Positions 37,923-45,926 of a stretch of 57,542 nt of DNA are shown in pieces. A program made the position numbers and the translations under genes. Where the stretch lies: positions 1 through 57,542 of the forward strand of contig JAQVEX010000008.1 of NCBI GenBank assembly GCA_028697555.1, in the 5' to 3' direction. Position 1 is the first letter of the stretch; every line of letters starts with the position of its first letter. Source of the stretch: Lentimicrobiaceae bacterium (GTDB lineage: Bacteria; Bacteroidota; Bacteroidia; Bacteroidales; UBA4417). Below the pieces are notes generated by a model. That model was given only the letters and a program-made list of their open reading frames with translations, did no database searches and was not told the origin of the DNA.

Positions 37923-38047
37923 TGGTTGGTGGTTAGTGGTTGGTGATGAGTGATGAGTGATGAGTGATGAGTGATGAGTGATGAGTGATGGGTGATGGGT
38001 GGCTGGTGGCTGGTGATTGGTGGTGAGTGATGAGTGATGAGTGGTAG
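37922..38047 (+). repeat. Eighteen-unit 7-nt tandem array (GTGATGA type)
   Basis: From 37922 to 38047 the sequence divides into 18 heptads in unbroken register: GTGGTTG, GTGGTTA, GTGGTTG, six GTGATGA, two GTGATGG, two GTGGCTG, GTGATTG, GTGGTGA, two GTGATGA and GTGGTAG. All units start GTG. The first G is the last base of the upstream TAG stop codon. Confidence 0.9.
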
Positions 38048-38095
38048 AAAGTCCAAAGTTATGAGTCAAGAGTTGTTCCCAAATTTTCGGGACAA

Positions 38096-38200
38096 AACTC
38101 GAAACTCAGAACTCAGAACTCAGAACTCGAAACTAACCCGTACCACGCACCACGCACCACGCAACCCGCAACCCGCACCACGCAACCCGAAACCCGCACC
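38096..38200 (+). repeat. Fifteen-unit 7-nt array (AACTCAG and ACGCACC types)
   Basis: Fifteen heptads in register: AACTCGA, three AACTCAG, AACTCGA, AACTAAC, CCGTACC, two ACGCACC, ACGCAAC, CCGCAAC, CCGCACC, ACGCAAC, CCGAAAC, CCGCACC. It is A/C-rich where the preceding array is G/T-rich, so the two could pair partly in RNA. The 48 nt between them are only loosely periodic. The rest of the gap to 38269 is AT-rich. Confidence 0.85.
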
Positions 38201-38241
38201 CTTTATCGAACATTAATAATTATCTATTTCAAATCTTATAT

Positions 38242-38249
38242 TATCTTTA
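38242..38249 (+). promoter_or_regulatory. Possible -7 box (TATCTTTA) restarting transcription after the heptad arrays
   Basis: TATCTTTA differs from TAnnTTTG only in the last base and ends 20 nt before the ATG at 38270. It would allow the second pigment block (hydrolase, AMP-ligase, acyltransferase) to be transcribed separately. Confidence 0.4.
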
Positions 38250-38269
38250 TCCTTTTATAACTTTTGAAT

Positions 38270-39115
38270 ATGAATCTGTCAATTATATTAATAAGCATTT
38301 TATCGTTAGTTTTAAACGTTAAGCCTCCAGGTGAAACTGTAAAGTTGTGGAACGACAACGACGACATAAAAGGAAAAACAAAGCTTTATGTTAGTTATCC
38401 TACAGCCGATAAACATAACGGTTCGGCTATAATAATTTGTCCCGGAGGCAGCTATCATCACTTAGGCTTGAAACACGAAGGTCATCAAGTTGCCGAATGG
38501 TTCAACGAACTTGGCTTTACAACATTTGTGTTGCGTTATCGCGTTGGCTTTTATGGTTGGAGTCATCCGGCAATGATACAAGATGCACAAAAAGCAATTC
38601 TGTGGGTAAGAAACAATGCCGAATATTATAAAATATCTCCCGAAAAAGTCGGAATTATAGGATTTTCGGCAGGTGGTCATTTAGCAGCATCAACAGCTAT
38701 TTTAAGCGACTCAAATTTTATAAACCATGCAAGCCAAAAAGACAATATACTCAAACCCGATTTTGCCGTGCTGATGTATCCGGTTATTTCTCTTACCGAC
38801 AGCATTGGACACAAAAGGTCTGCCAGAAACTTGTTAGGAAAAAACTACACTCATAAAACTAAAGAAATGCTTTCGCTTGAATTTAACAATTCCCAAAGCA
38901 CCTCACCTATTCTTATTATTCATGCTATAGACGACGAAGTTGTAAACTATAAAAATAGTGTGTATTTTTACAAAAATATTGAAAACAAAAACTCTGCAAA
39001 TAAACTAATTTTGTACCAAGACGGTGGACACGGCTTCGGCGCAAAAAATCGTCCAATTGTGGAAAAATGGAAACAAGACTGCCTTAATTGGCTTATTGAT
39101 AATAATTTATATTAA
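38270..39115 (+). CDS. Alpha/beta hydrolase (esterase/xylan-esterase-like)
   Basis: 281 aa from the ATG at 38270; an in-frame TTG at 38264 is unlikely. A short hydrophobic N-terminus (LSIILISILSLVLNV) suggests export. The nucleophile Ser is in IIGFSAGGHLAAS; Asp in HAIDDEVVNY and His in QDGGHGFG complete a triad. The oxyanion region is ICPGGSYHHLGLKHEGHQVA. It resembles the BD-FAE/acetyl-xylan esterase group. Whether it belongs to pigment processing or is a neighbour caught between blocks is unclear. Confidence 0.85.
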   Translation: MNLSIILISILSLVLNVKPPGETVKLWNDNDDIKGKTKLYVSYPTADKHNGSAIIICPGGSYHHLGLKHEGHQVAEWFNELGFTTFVLRYRVGFYGWSHPAMIQDAQKAILWVRNNAEYYKISPEKVGIIGFSAGGHLAASTAILSDSNFINHASQKDNILKPDFAVLMYPVISLTDSIGHKRSARNLLGKNYTHKTKEMLSLEFNNSQSTSPILIIHAIDDEVVNYKNSVYFYKNIENKNSANKLILYQDGGHGFGAKNRPIVEKWKQDCLNWLIDNNLY

Positions 39116-39136
39116 ACAGCACCAAAAATTATATAC

Positions 39137-40456
39137 ATGAAATTTGTCCCTTCTATAGAATTTGAACCTCCTGAAATTATTAAAAAATTTCAGGACGAAA
39201 AGCTTAAAGAAAACCTGCTGTATTTGAAAAACAATTCAAAATACTATCAAAACGTTTTTAACAAAAACAATATAAAAATCGAGAAAATAAATAGTGTTTC
39301 CGATTTAAGCAATATTCCGTTCACTACCAAAACCGATTTGCACAACTACAACACTGATTTTTTGTGCGTTGAAAGAGAAAAAATTGTCGATTATATTACC
39401 ACATCAGGAACTTTGGGCAATCCAGTAACATTTGCAATGACCGACAAAGACTTAGAGCGACTTGCATATAACGAAGCAATTTCTTTCACCTGTGCCGGTG
39501 GAAAATCAACCGACATATATCAACTAATGACCACCATAGACAAGCGCTTTATGGCGGGACTTGCATACTTTTTGGGTATCAGAAAAATGGGTGCGGGAAT
39601 TATTAGGGTTGGCAATGGCGTTGCCGAACTTCAGTGGGACAGCATCAAGCGATTTAATCCAAATACGATTATTGTAGTCCCCAGCTTTATTTTGAGAGTT
39701 ATTAAATACGCCGAAGACAACGGAATTGACTATAAAAATTCCAGCATAAAAAAAGCCGTATGTATAGGCGAAAACTTGCGCGATACCAATTTAGAACTTA
39801 ATCTTTTGGGTAGCAAAATAAAAGAAAAATGGGATATTCAACTGTTCTCGACATACGCCTCTACCGAAATGGCAACAACATTTTGCGAATGTGAATACGG
39901 CTGCGGCGGACACGAACATCCAGAACTTATCATCACCGAACTTGTTGACGATGACGGAAACGTAGTTGAAGATGGACAAATAGGCGAATTGTGCGTTACT
40001 ACACTTGGAGTTGAAGGAATGCCCTTGCTTAGGTTTAAAACCGGCGATATGGCTAAGTTTTACACCGAAAAATGCAAATGCGGCAGAACGACCAAACGTA
40101 TTAGCCCAATTATAGGCAGAAAGAACCAAATGATTAAATTTAAAGGTACTACCCTATTCCCTTCGGCTATCTTCGAAGTATTAGACAACACTGACTTGGT
40201 TAACAATTACTACGTAGAAGTGAGCACCAACGACATAGGAACCGACGATATAGAAATTTTTGTCAGCACAAACTGCGAAACAGAAAATAATTATAAATTT
40301 GTAGCCCAACTAAAAGATAAATTTAAAGCACGATTACGCGTTACTCCCAGAATATCAATTACAAGTAGCGACGTGATAAACAAAGTTCAAGGTAAAGAAA
40401 TAAACAGAAAACCTAAAAAATTTATAGATAAAAGAAGCAATAACCATGACAATTAA
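39137..40456 (+). CDS. AMP-forming ligase (phenylacetate-CoA ligase-like), presumed 4-coumarate activation
   Basis: A 439-aa adenylate-forming enzyme of the PaaK type. The P-loop is TTSGTLGNPVTFAM. FSTYASTEMATTFCECEYGCGGHEHPE and GELCVTTLGVEGMPLLRFKTGD carry the A5 and A7-like core motifs with several Cys residues, as in PaaK relatives that have a metal site. The hinge is ISPIIGRKNQMIKFKG. Together with the ammonia-lyase at 17475 it would load 4-coumarate onto an ACP or CoA. It overlaps the next gene by 11 nt. Confidence 0.85.
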   Translation: MKFVPSIEFEPPEIIKKFQDEKLKENLLYLKNNSKYYQNVFNKNNIKIEKINSVSDLSNIPFTTKTDLHNYNTDFLCVEREKIVDYITTSGTLGNPVTFAMTDKDLERLAYNEAISFTCAGGKSTDIYQLMTTIDKRFMAGLAYFLGIRKMGAGIIRVGNGVAELQWDSIKRFNPNTIIVVPSFILRVIKYAEDNGIDYKNSSIKKAVCIGENLRDTNLELNLLGSKIKEKWDIQLFSTYASTEMATTFCECEYGCGGHEHPELIITELVDDDGNVVEDGQIGELCVTTLGVEGMPLLRFKTGDMAKFYTEKCKCGRTTKRISPIIGRKNQMIKFKGTTLFPSAIFEVLDNTDLVNNYYVEVSTNDIGTDDIEIFVSTNCETENNYKFVAQLKDKFKARLRVTPRISITSSDVINKVQGKEINRKPKKFIDKRSNNHDN

Positions 40457-41573
40457 CACATTTGACGATATAAGACCGTACTACGACAGCGAAGTTAACG
40501 AGGCAATGTTGCGTATAGCCGATGATCCTCTGTTTGAGAATATAGCCCGCTTTTTGTACCCCGACGGAGATATTGAAGAGGTGAAAAATAATTTGCGTAA
40601 GATAAACACCACCCACGACTTTCAAGTACAATTTATGGATTATGCAATTAAAAAAATTGCAGAACTTACAGCAAACAAATTTACTACCGAAGGATTTGAA
40701 AAACTAGATAAAAACAAATCATATCTCTTTGTTTCAAACCACCGCGATATTCTGCTAGACTCAGCTCTACTGCAAATAGCACTGCACGAAAACGGTTTAA
40801 AAACTTCGGAAATAACTTTCGGCAGCAACCTAATGCATCCACAACTTGCAGTAGATATTGGCAAATCTAACAAAATGTTTAAAGTAAAACGAAGCGGAAC
40901 CCCTCGCGAATTTTACTTCAACTCTTTGGAACTATCGAAATATATACGCTACACTATCCTGGATAAAAAAGAATCGGTTTGGATTGCTCAACGAAACGGC
41001 AGAACCAAAAACGGCAACGACAAAACCGACCAAGGACTAATAAAAATGTTTGCCTCATCGGCTAATAATACCGAAGAATTGTTGCAATTAAACATCACTC
41101 CTGTAACTATTTCTTACCAATGGGAAACCTGCGACATTGAAAAAGTTTACGAAAACTTTGTCAACCTGACAGGAAAATACGAGAAAAAACCAGGCGAAGA
41201 CCTCAACAGCATCATCAAAGGTATTACTCAGTACAAAGGTAATATACACATCAACATTGGCGATACAATAACTCGCGACAATTATGAAATGGAAGACGTA
41301 TTAGCCAAAGACATTAATCGTATTGTTGAAATTATCGACAATGATGTTCACAAAAACTACAAACTTTGGGACAATAATTACATCGCCCACGACCTACTTA
41401 ACAACAAAAACACATACATTGATGTGAAATACAACAGCGGCGACAGACAAAATTTTGTCGAAAAAATGAACGAGAAAATATCAGCAATAGAAACAGATGA
41501 TAAAGATACTTTAGTAAATTTGTATCTTGATATTTATTCAAATCCTGTTGTTAATCAAATTAATAGATTATGA
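40446..41573 (+). CDS. PlsC-family glycerol-phosphate acyltransferase homologue
   Basis: A 375-aa acyltransferase with the H-x4-D motif in SNHRDILLDSALL (~residues 97-109) and a second conserved segment around WIAQRNGRTKNGNDKTDQG, in the place of the FPEGTRS motif. No clear signal peptide. It is the third acyltransferase domain in the pigment cluster (with 21291 and the fusion at 31070). It is the last gene before the leader of the polysaccharide cluster. Confidence 0.82.
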   Translation: MTINTFDDIRPYYDSEVNEAMLRIADDPLFENIARFLYPDGDIEEVKNNLRKINTTHDFQVQFMDYAIKKIAELTANKFTTEGFEKLDKNKSYLFVSNHRDILLDSALLQIALHENGLKTSEITFGSNLMHPQLAVDIGKSNKMFKVKRSGTPREFYFNSLELSKYIRYTILDKKESVWIAQRNGRTKNGNDKTDQGLIKMFASSANNTEELLQLNITPVTISYQWETCDIEKVYENFVNLTGKYEKKPGEDLNSIIKGITQYKGNIHINIGDTITRDNYEMEDVLAKDINRIVEIIDNDVHKNYKLWDNNYIAHDLLNNKNTYIDVKYNSGDRQNFVEKMNEKISAIETDDKDTLVNLYLDIYSNPVVNQINRL

Positions 41574-41784
41574 AATGAATAGTCTTTACTCCCCATAAAG
41601 GTGAAAAAATGAAATTTTCAACAAAGTGTACCAACTTTTTTTCAGAACTATGCACTTTTATTATACTCGCCAAACCTGATACTAAATCAAAAACTGTGGT
41701 TATTAGTCTTAACTGTTTTAAACTGCAATTTATATATATAAACAAATTAATAATCATTTAACCTTACTTATTATATTAATTTAT

Positions 41785-41792
41785 TATTTTTG
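41785..41792 (+). promoter_or_regulatory. -7 promoter box (TATTTTTG) of the polysaccharide train
   Basis: Matches TAnnTTTG exactly; a TTTA near 41757-41760 is the only candidate for a -33 element. The start codon is at 41960, so the untranslated leader is about 160 nt, unusually long for this window. Confidence 0.6.
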
Positions 41793-41813
41793 CGAGATTA
41801 AAGGTTGCAACGT

Positions 41814-41838
41814 ATGTGAGTGACGTGGCGGAGCTGTG
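41814..41838 (+). promoter_or_regulatory. Leader element copy 2 (ops-like, core ACGTGGCGGAGCTGTG)
   Basis: Identical at 24 of 25 positions to 16495-16519 and located 22 nt after a -7 box (25 nt for copy 1 when counted from the shared TGTGAG). GTTGC precedes it at 41804-41808, as it does copy 1. The sequence outside the block is different, so this is a focused conserved element and not a recent duplication of the region. Confidence 0.65.
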
Positions 41839-41959
41839 AGTAGGGAGCAGTACATACATTCTTTAATGAGTGAAAATAATTCATAATAATTTGAAGAAGC
41901 TTTTTGCACAATAGGATATAGTATTCCAAACAGTTTGATTAAGCCATAAAAAAAGTACA

Positions 41960-43258
41960 ATGAAACAAGAGTTATCAAATAAAACAGAAAAAAAAGAAAT
42001 TAAAATATGCGTTGTCGGACTTGGCTACGTAGGACTACCGTTAGCAAGATTGTTTTCAACCAAGTTCCCAACCATTGGATACGATATCAATCAAGAAAGA
42101 GTAAACCGTCTTATGCAAGGCAAAGACGACACACTTGAGGTAGACGACTTCTTACTACAAGAAGCAATAGATAAAAATAACTTCTTTTGTACAACCGATA
42201 TAGAAAAAATAAAAGATTGTAATTTTTATGTAGTTACGGTGCCTACCCCTGTAGATAAACATAATAACCCTGACCTTACTCCACTTCGTAAAGCCTCCGA
42301 AACAATAGGAAAGGTAATAAGCAAGGGTGATATAGTTGTTTATGAATCCACAGTATATCCGGGAGTAACAGAAGAGGAATGCCTCCCAGTAGTGGAAAAA
42401 GTTTCAGGATTGACTTTCAATAAAGATTTTTTTGCAGGTTATTCACCGGAGAGAATAAATCCTGGCGACAAGGAACGTACAGTAGAAAAAATAAAAAAAG
42501 TAACATCTGGTTCTACTCCAGAGATTGCAAAATTGATAGACGAAGTATATAATACTGTTTTGATAAATGGAACCCATCTTGCACCAAGCCTAAAGGTTGC
42601 GGAAGCATCAAAAATTATTGAAAATGCACAGAGAGATGTAAACATTGCTTTCATGAATGAATTGGCAAAGATATTTAATGCAATGGGAATAGATACCAAT
42701 GATGCAATAGAAGCTGCAGCCTCTAAATGGAACTTTATTAAACTAAAACCTGGCTTGGTAGGAGGTCATTGTATAAGTGTTGACCCTTATTATTTGATAC
42801 AGAAAGCACAAGTTTATGGAGTTTTACCGCGCTTAATGACTGATGCAAGGCGCCTTAATGACAATATGGGAGAATATGTTGCCAATAGAGTTATAAAACT
42901 AATGAATTATAAAGGAGTTATGGTAAAAGACGCCAAAATCCTAATCTTGGGAATAACCTTTAAGGAAAACTGCCCAGACATTCGCAACACAAAAGTAGTA
43001 GATATAGTTCATACCCTAGAACCTTACACCAAAAACATAACAATCTACGACCCATGGGCAAATAAAGAAAATGTAAAACATGAATATAATTTAGAAATAA
43101 CCAATACCCTACCAAAAGAAAAGTTTGACACAATTATTCTTGCTGTGGCACATAAGGAATTTTTGGATATAGGTATAAATTCAATGTTAAAAGATACATC
43201 TGTACTATATGATGTGAAATCAGTATTGGATAAAGATATTATTGACGGAAGATTGTAA
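41960..43258 (+). CDS. UDP-sugar 6-dehydrogenase (UDP-HexNAc dehydrogenase, WbpA/WbpO/TviB type)
   Basis: A 432-aa NAD-dependent nucleotide-sugar dehydrogenase. KICVVGLGYVGLPLARLFS binds NAD; VPTPVDKHNNPDLTPL and YESTVYPGVTEE are family-typical; the catalytic Cys271 is in GLVGGHCISVDPYYLI. The KDDTLEV segment is typical of enzymes acting on UDP-N-acetylhexosamines. It would supply UDP-HexNAcA, the substrate of the WlbA-like enzyme encoded at 16556. It is the first gene behind leader element copy 2. Confidence 0.92.
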   Translation: MKQELSNKTEKKEIKICVVGLGYVGLPLARLFSTKFPTIGYDINQERVNRLMQGKDDTLEVDDFLLQEAIDKNNFFCTTDIEKIKDCNFYVVTVPTPVDKHNNPDLTPLRKASETIGKVISKGDIVVYESTVYPGVTEEECLPVVEKVSGLTFNKDFFAGYSPERINPGDKERTVEKIKKVTSGSTPEIAKLIDEVYNTVLINGTHLAPSLKVAEASKIIENAQRDVNIAFMNELAKIFNAMGIDTNDAIEAAASKWNFIKLKPGLVGGHCISVDPYYLIQKAQVYGVLPRLMTDARRLNDNMGEYVANRVIKLMNYKGVMVKDAKILILGITFKENCPDIRNTKVVDIVHTLEPYTKNITIYDPWANKENVKHEYNLEITNTLPKEKFDTIILAVAHKEFLDIGINSMLKDTSVLYDVKSVLDKDIIDGRL

Positions 43259-43464
43259 AACTATATGATACAACATACATTAAGTTACGGGTCAATGGAA
43301 GAAGAGGGCTATTTTACTGGTAGGAAATAAATGTATTGTAAAAAGCAAATTCATTTACTGCTCTCACTAAATAAGTGGGTTATTGAATGTCAATTATTTC
43401 AAATAACAATTGTTTTTATGTAGACAATAACGAATAAATATTAATAACGTAAATTTTATATAGT

Positions 43465-44340
43465 ATGAAAGGAATTGTTCTTGCAGGAGGCTCGGGTACT
43501 CGATTGTATCCCATAACAAAAGGTATATCAAAACAGTTAATACCCATTTATGATAAGCCAATGGTGTATTACCCTATTTCGACTCTTATGCTAGCCGGAA
43601 TTCGTGAGATATTAATAATCTCTACACCGCAGGATTTACCTGGGTTTAAGAGACTTTTAGGTGATGGGACTGATTATGGTGTGAGGTTTGAGTACGCTGA
43701 GCAACCAAGCCCAGATGGATTGGCACAGGCATTAATTATTGGTGAACAGTTTGTAGGAGATGATGCTGTGTGTCTTGTATTAGGAGATAATATTTTTTAT
43801 GGACAAGGTTTTAGTCCAATGTTAGGGGAGGCGGTAGAAAATGCAGAGCAACAAAAGCAAGCTACTGTTTTTGGATATTACGTGGATGACCCTGAACGAT
43901 ACGGTGTTGTGGAATTTGATACTACTGGCAAAGCCTTAAGCATTGAAGAGAAACCCGAAAACCCAAAATCCAATTATGCTGTGGTAGGTTTATATTTCTA
44001 TCCAAAAGGAGTTGCCGAAATAGCTAAAAATGTAAAACCTTCACGAAGAGGAGAATTGGAGATAACCTCTGTTAATCAAGAATATTTGAAAAATCAAACT
44101 CTCAGTGTGCAACTTTTGGGTAGGGGTTTCGCATGGCTAGATACAGGTACTCATGAATCTCTTTCAGAAGCATCCAATTTTATAGAGGTTATAGAAAAAA
44201 GACAAGGATTAAAAATTGCTTGCTTAGAAGAAATAGCCTATAAGAATGGGTGGATTTCCTCAGAAGACATGGCTCGTATCGCCGAACCAATGAAGAAAAA
44301 TCAATATGGACAATATCTATTAAAACTTTTATCTAATTAA
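43465..44340 (+). CDS. rfbA: Glucose-1-phosphate thymidylyltransferase
   Basis: A 291-aa nucleotidyltransferase that makes dTDP-glucose. The N-terminus [20 protein letters not shown] is the nucleotide-binding signature, followed by [20 protein letters not shown] and [12 protein letters not shown]. Length and C-terminus are normal. The 206-nt gap before it holds no recognisable gene. A four-helix-bundle gene separates it from rfbB. Confidence 0.96.
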   Translation: MKGIVLAGGSGTRLYPITKGISKQLIPIYDKPMVYYPISTLMLAGIREILIISTPQDLPGFKRLLGDGTDYGVRFEYAEQPSPDGLAQALIIGEQFVGDDAVCLVLGDNIFYGQGFSPMLGEAVENAEQQKQATVFGYYVDDPERYGVVEFDTTGKALSIEEKPENPKSNYAVVGLYFYPKGVAEIAKNVKPSRRGELEITSVNQEYLKNQTLSVQLLGRGFAWLDTGTHESLSEASNFIEVIEKRQGLKIACLEEIAYKNGWISSEDMARIAEPMKKNQYGQYLLKLLSN

Positions 44341-44378
44341 ATATTAGTTTAAAGTTTAAGGTTCAAAGGCTGAATTAA

Positions 44379-44752
44379 ATGGAAGAGTATAAATTTTCTT
44401 TTAAAAAGTTAGATGTTTGGCAGAATTCAAGATTGTTGGTAAAAGAAATTTATACCATTTTTCCAAACTCCCATTAGAAGAAAAGTATGTAATTTCAGAC
44501 CTATTAAGAAGAGCAGTGATTTCTGTCCCTTCTAATATAGCAGAAGGTAGTGCTAGGCTATCCACAAAGGAGCAGATTAGATTTTATGAAATTGCCTTTG
44601 GCTCTTTAATGGAGGTTTATTGTCAACTTCAGTTATGCATAGATGTAGAATATCTAATTTCAGAAGATATAAAAAATTCAAAAAAACTAATTTTTACTAT
44701 ATCTAAACAATTGTCCAAAATGAGAACTTTTTTACAAACTAAAACAAAATAA
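44379..44752 (+). pseudogene. Four-helix bundle protein (S23/IVP family), frameshifted near 44458-44462
   Basis: A frame from the ATG at 44379 reads MEEYKFSFKKLDVWQNSRLL then VKEIYTIF and stops soon after. The next frame (open from 44417) continues with SKLPLEEKYVISDLLRRAVI then SVPSNIAEGSARLSTKEQ. Together they give a typical ~124-aa four-helix bundle protein of the 23S rRNA intervening-sequence/S23 family. The break falls in a run of five T (44458-44462); one more T would restore the frame. Such genes often sit among nucleotide-sugar genes in Bacteroidota; their role is unknown. Either a real disruption or a homopolymer sequencing error. Confidence 0.75.
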
Positions 44753-44841
44753 GTCAATTTATAACTAAACAAATAAATTTAATTTATTAAACCTTAAACG
44801 TGCTTTGGCACAAAATTAAACATTAAACATCTTTTTGAAGT

Positions 44842-45900
44842 ATGAAAAAAAATATATTAATTACCGGAGGTGCAGGTTTTATAGGCTCACACGTTGTTCG
44901 CTTATTTGTAGAAAAATATACTAAATATCGCATTATTAACTTAGATAAGTTGACATACGCAGGTAACTTGTCAAATCTTAAAGATGTAGAAGATAAAGAA
45001 AACTACATTTTTGTAAAGGCTGATATTTGCGACTTTGACAAAGTGTTAAAAGTGTTTAATGAGTACGATGTTACTGACGTCATTCATTTGGCAGCAGAAA
45101 GCCATGTTGATAGAAGTATAAAAGACCCGTTTACATTTGCAAAAACAAATGTGTTAGGCACATTGAGCTTGTTACAAGCTGCGAAAGAACTTTGGAAAGA
45201 AGACTATTCAAAGCACCTCTTCTATCACGTTTCTACTGATGAAGTGTATGGTGAATTGGAATTTGACGATACACTTTTCACTGAAGAAACCCCTTACGAT
45301 CCGCATTCGCCCTACTCAGCAAGTAAAGCCGCTTCTGACCATTTTGTTAGAGCATTCACTGACACATACGGTTTACAAACAGTCATTTCAAACTGTTCAA
45401 ACAACTATGGACCATATCAATTTCCAGAAAAACTGATACCGTTGTTTATAAACAATATTCGTCATAGTAAACCATTACCTGTTTACGGAAAAGGTGAAAA
45501 TGTTCGTGATTGGTTATATGTAGAAGATCATGCACGTGCTATTGATCTAATTTTCCATAAAGGAAGAATACGTGAAACGTACAATATTGGCGGCTTCAAT
45601 GAATGGAAAAATATCGACTTAATTAAAGTAATGATAAAAGTAGCAGATAGGTTATTGGGTAATTCTGAAGGAACCTCTGAAAAACTTATTACTTACGTAA
45701 CAGACAGAGCAGGACACGACCTCCGTTATGCCATTGATGCAACAAAAATTAAAAATGAATTGGGCTGGGAACCTTCTTTGCAGTTTGAAGAAGGAATTGA
45801 GCTAACGATAAAATGGTATTTGAACAATCAGGAGTGGATGGATAATGTAACTTCCGGAGATTACATGAAGTACTATGAAAGTATGTATAAGGATAGATAA
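44842..45900 (+). CDS. rfbB: dTDP-glucose 4,6-dehydratase
   Basis: A 352-aa extended SDR converting dTDP-glucose to dTDP-4-keto-6-deoxyglucose. NILITGGAGFIGSHVVRLF binds NAD; LAAESHVDRSI, YHVSTDEVYGEL and the catalytic YSASKAASDHFVRAF (Tyr-x3-Lys) are present; NNYGPYQFPEKLIP follows. It feeds the ketoisomerase and aminotransferase encoded downstream. Confidence 0.96.
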   Translation: MKKNILITGGAGFIGSHVVRLFVEKYTKYRIINLDKLTYAGNLSNLKDVEDKENYIFVKADICDFDKVLKVFNEYDVTDVIHLAAESHVDRSIKDPFTFAKTNVLGTLSLLQAAKELWKEDYSKHLFYHVSTDEVYGELEFDDTLFTEETPYDPHSPYSASKAASDHFVRAFTDTYGLQTVISNCSNNYGPYQFPEKLIPLFINNIRHSKPLPVYGKGENVRDWLYVEDHARAIDLIFHKGRIRETYNIGGFNEWKNIDLIKVMIKVADRLLGNSEGTSEKLITYVTDRAGHDLRYAIDATKIKNELGWEPSLQFEEGIELTIKWYLNNQEWMDNVTSGDYMKYYESMYKDR

Positions 45901-45926
45901 TTGCACAAACAATATATCTTGTGATT

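Larger units (their letters stand above)
41574..41959. other. Non-coding gap between the pigment and polysaccharide trains
   Basis: 386 nt with no convincing gene. The first ~200 nt are AT-rich with no strong hairpin or U-tract terminator that I can see. A minus-strand frame (41757-41560) overlaps the end of the acyltransferase gene and lacks family features. The second half holds the promoter box at 41785-41792 and leader element copy 2. Confidence 0.6.

Noticed and set aside
37922-38200. CRISPR array
   Set aside because: The units are 7 nt with no unique spacers, and no cas genes are in the window.
38034-38216. Small plus-strand ORF (60 codons) in the heptad region
   Set aside because: Its sequence is a translation of low-complexity repeats (TRTTHHAPRNPQPAPRNP), with no ribosome-binding context.
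17475-41573. Calling the product a flexirubin
   Set aside because: No DarA or DarB homologue is seen, so the dialkylresorcinol part is unsupported in this window.
41560-41757. Minus-strand 65-codon ORF after the acyltransferase
   Set aside because: Hydrophobic low-complexity translation of AT-rich intergenic DNA overlapping a real gene end, with no promoter or homology cue.
43259-43464. Gene or strong terminator between the UDP-sugar dehydrogenase and rfbA
   Set aside because: No frame with a credible start or family signal, and only a weak imperfect hairpin around CAATTATTT; nothing firm to annotate.
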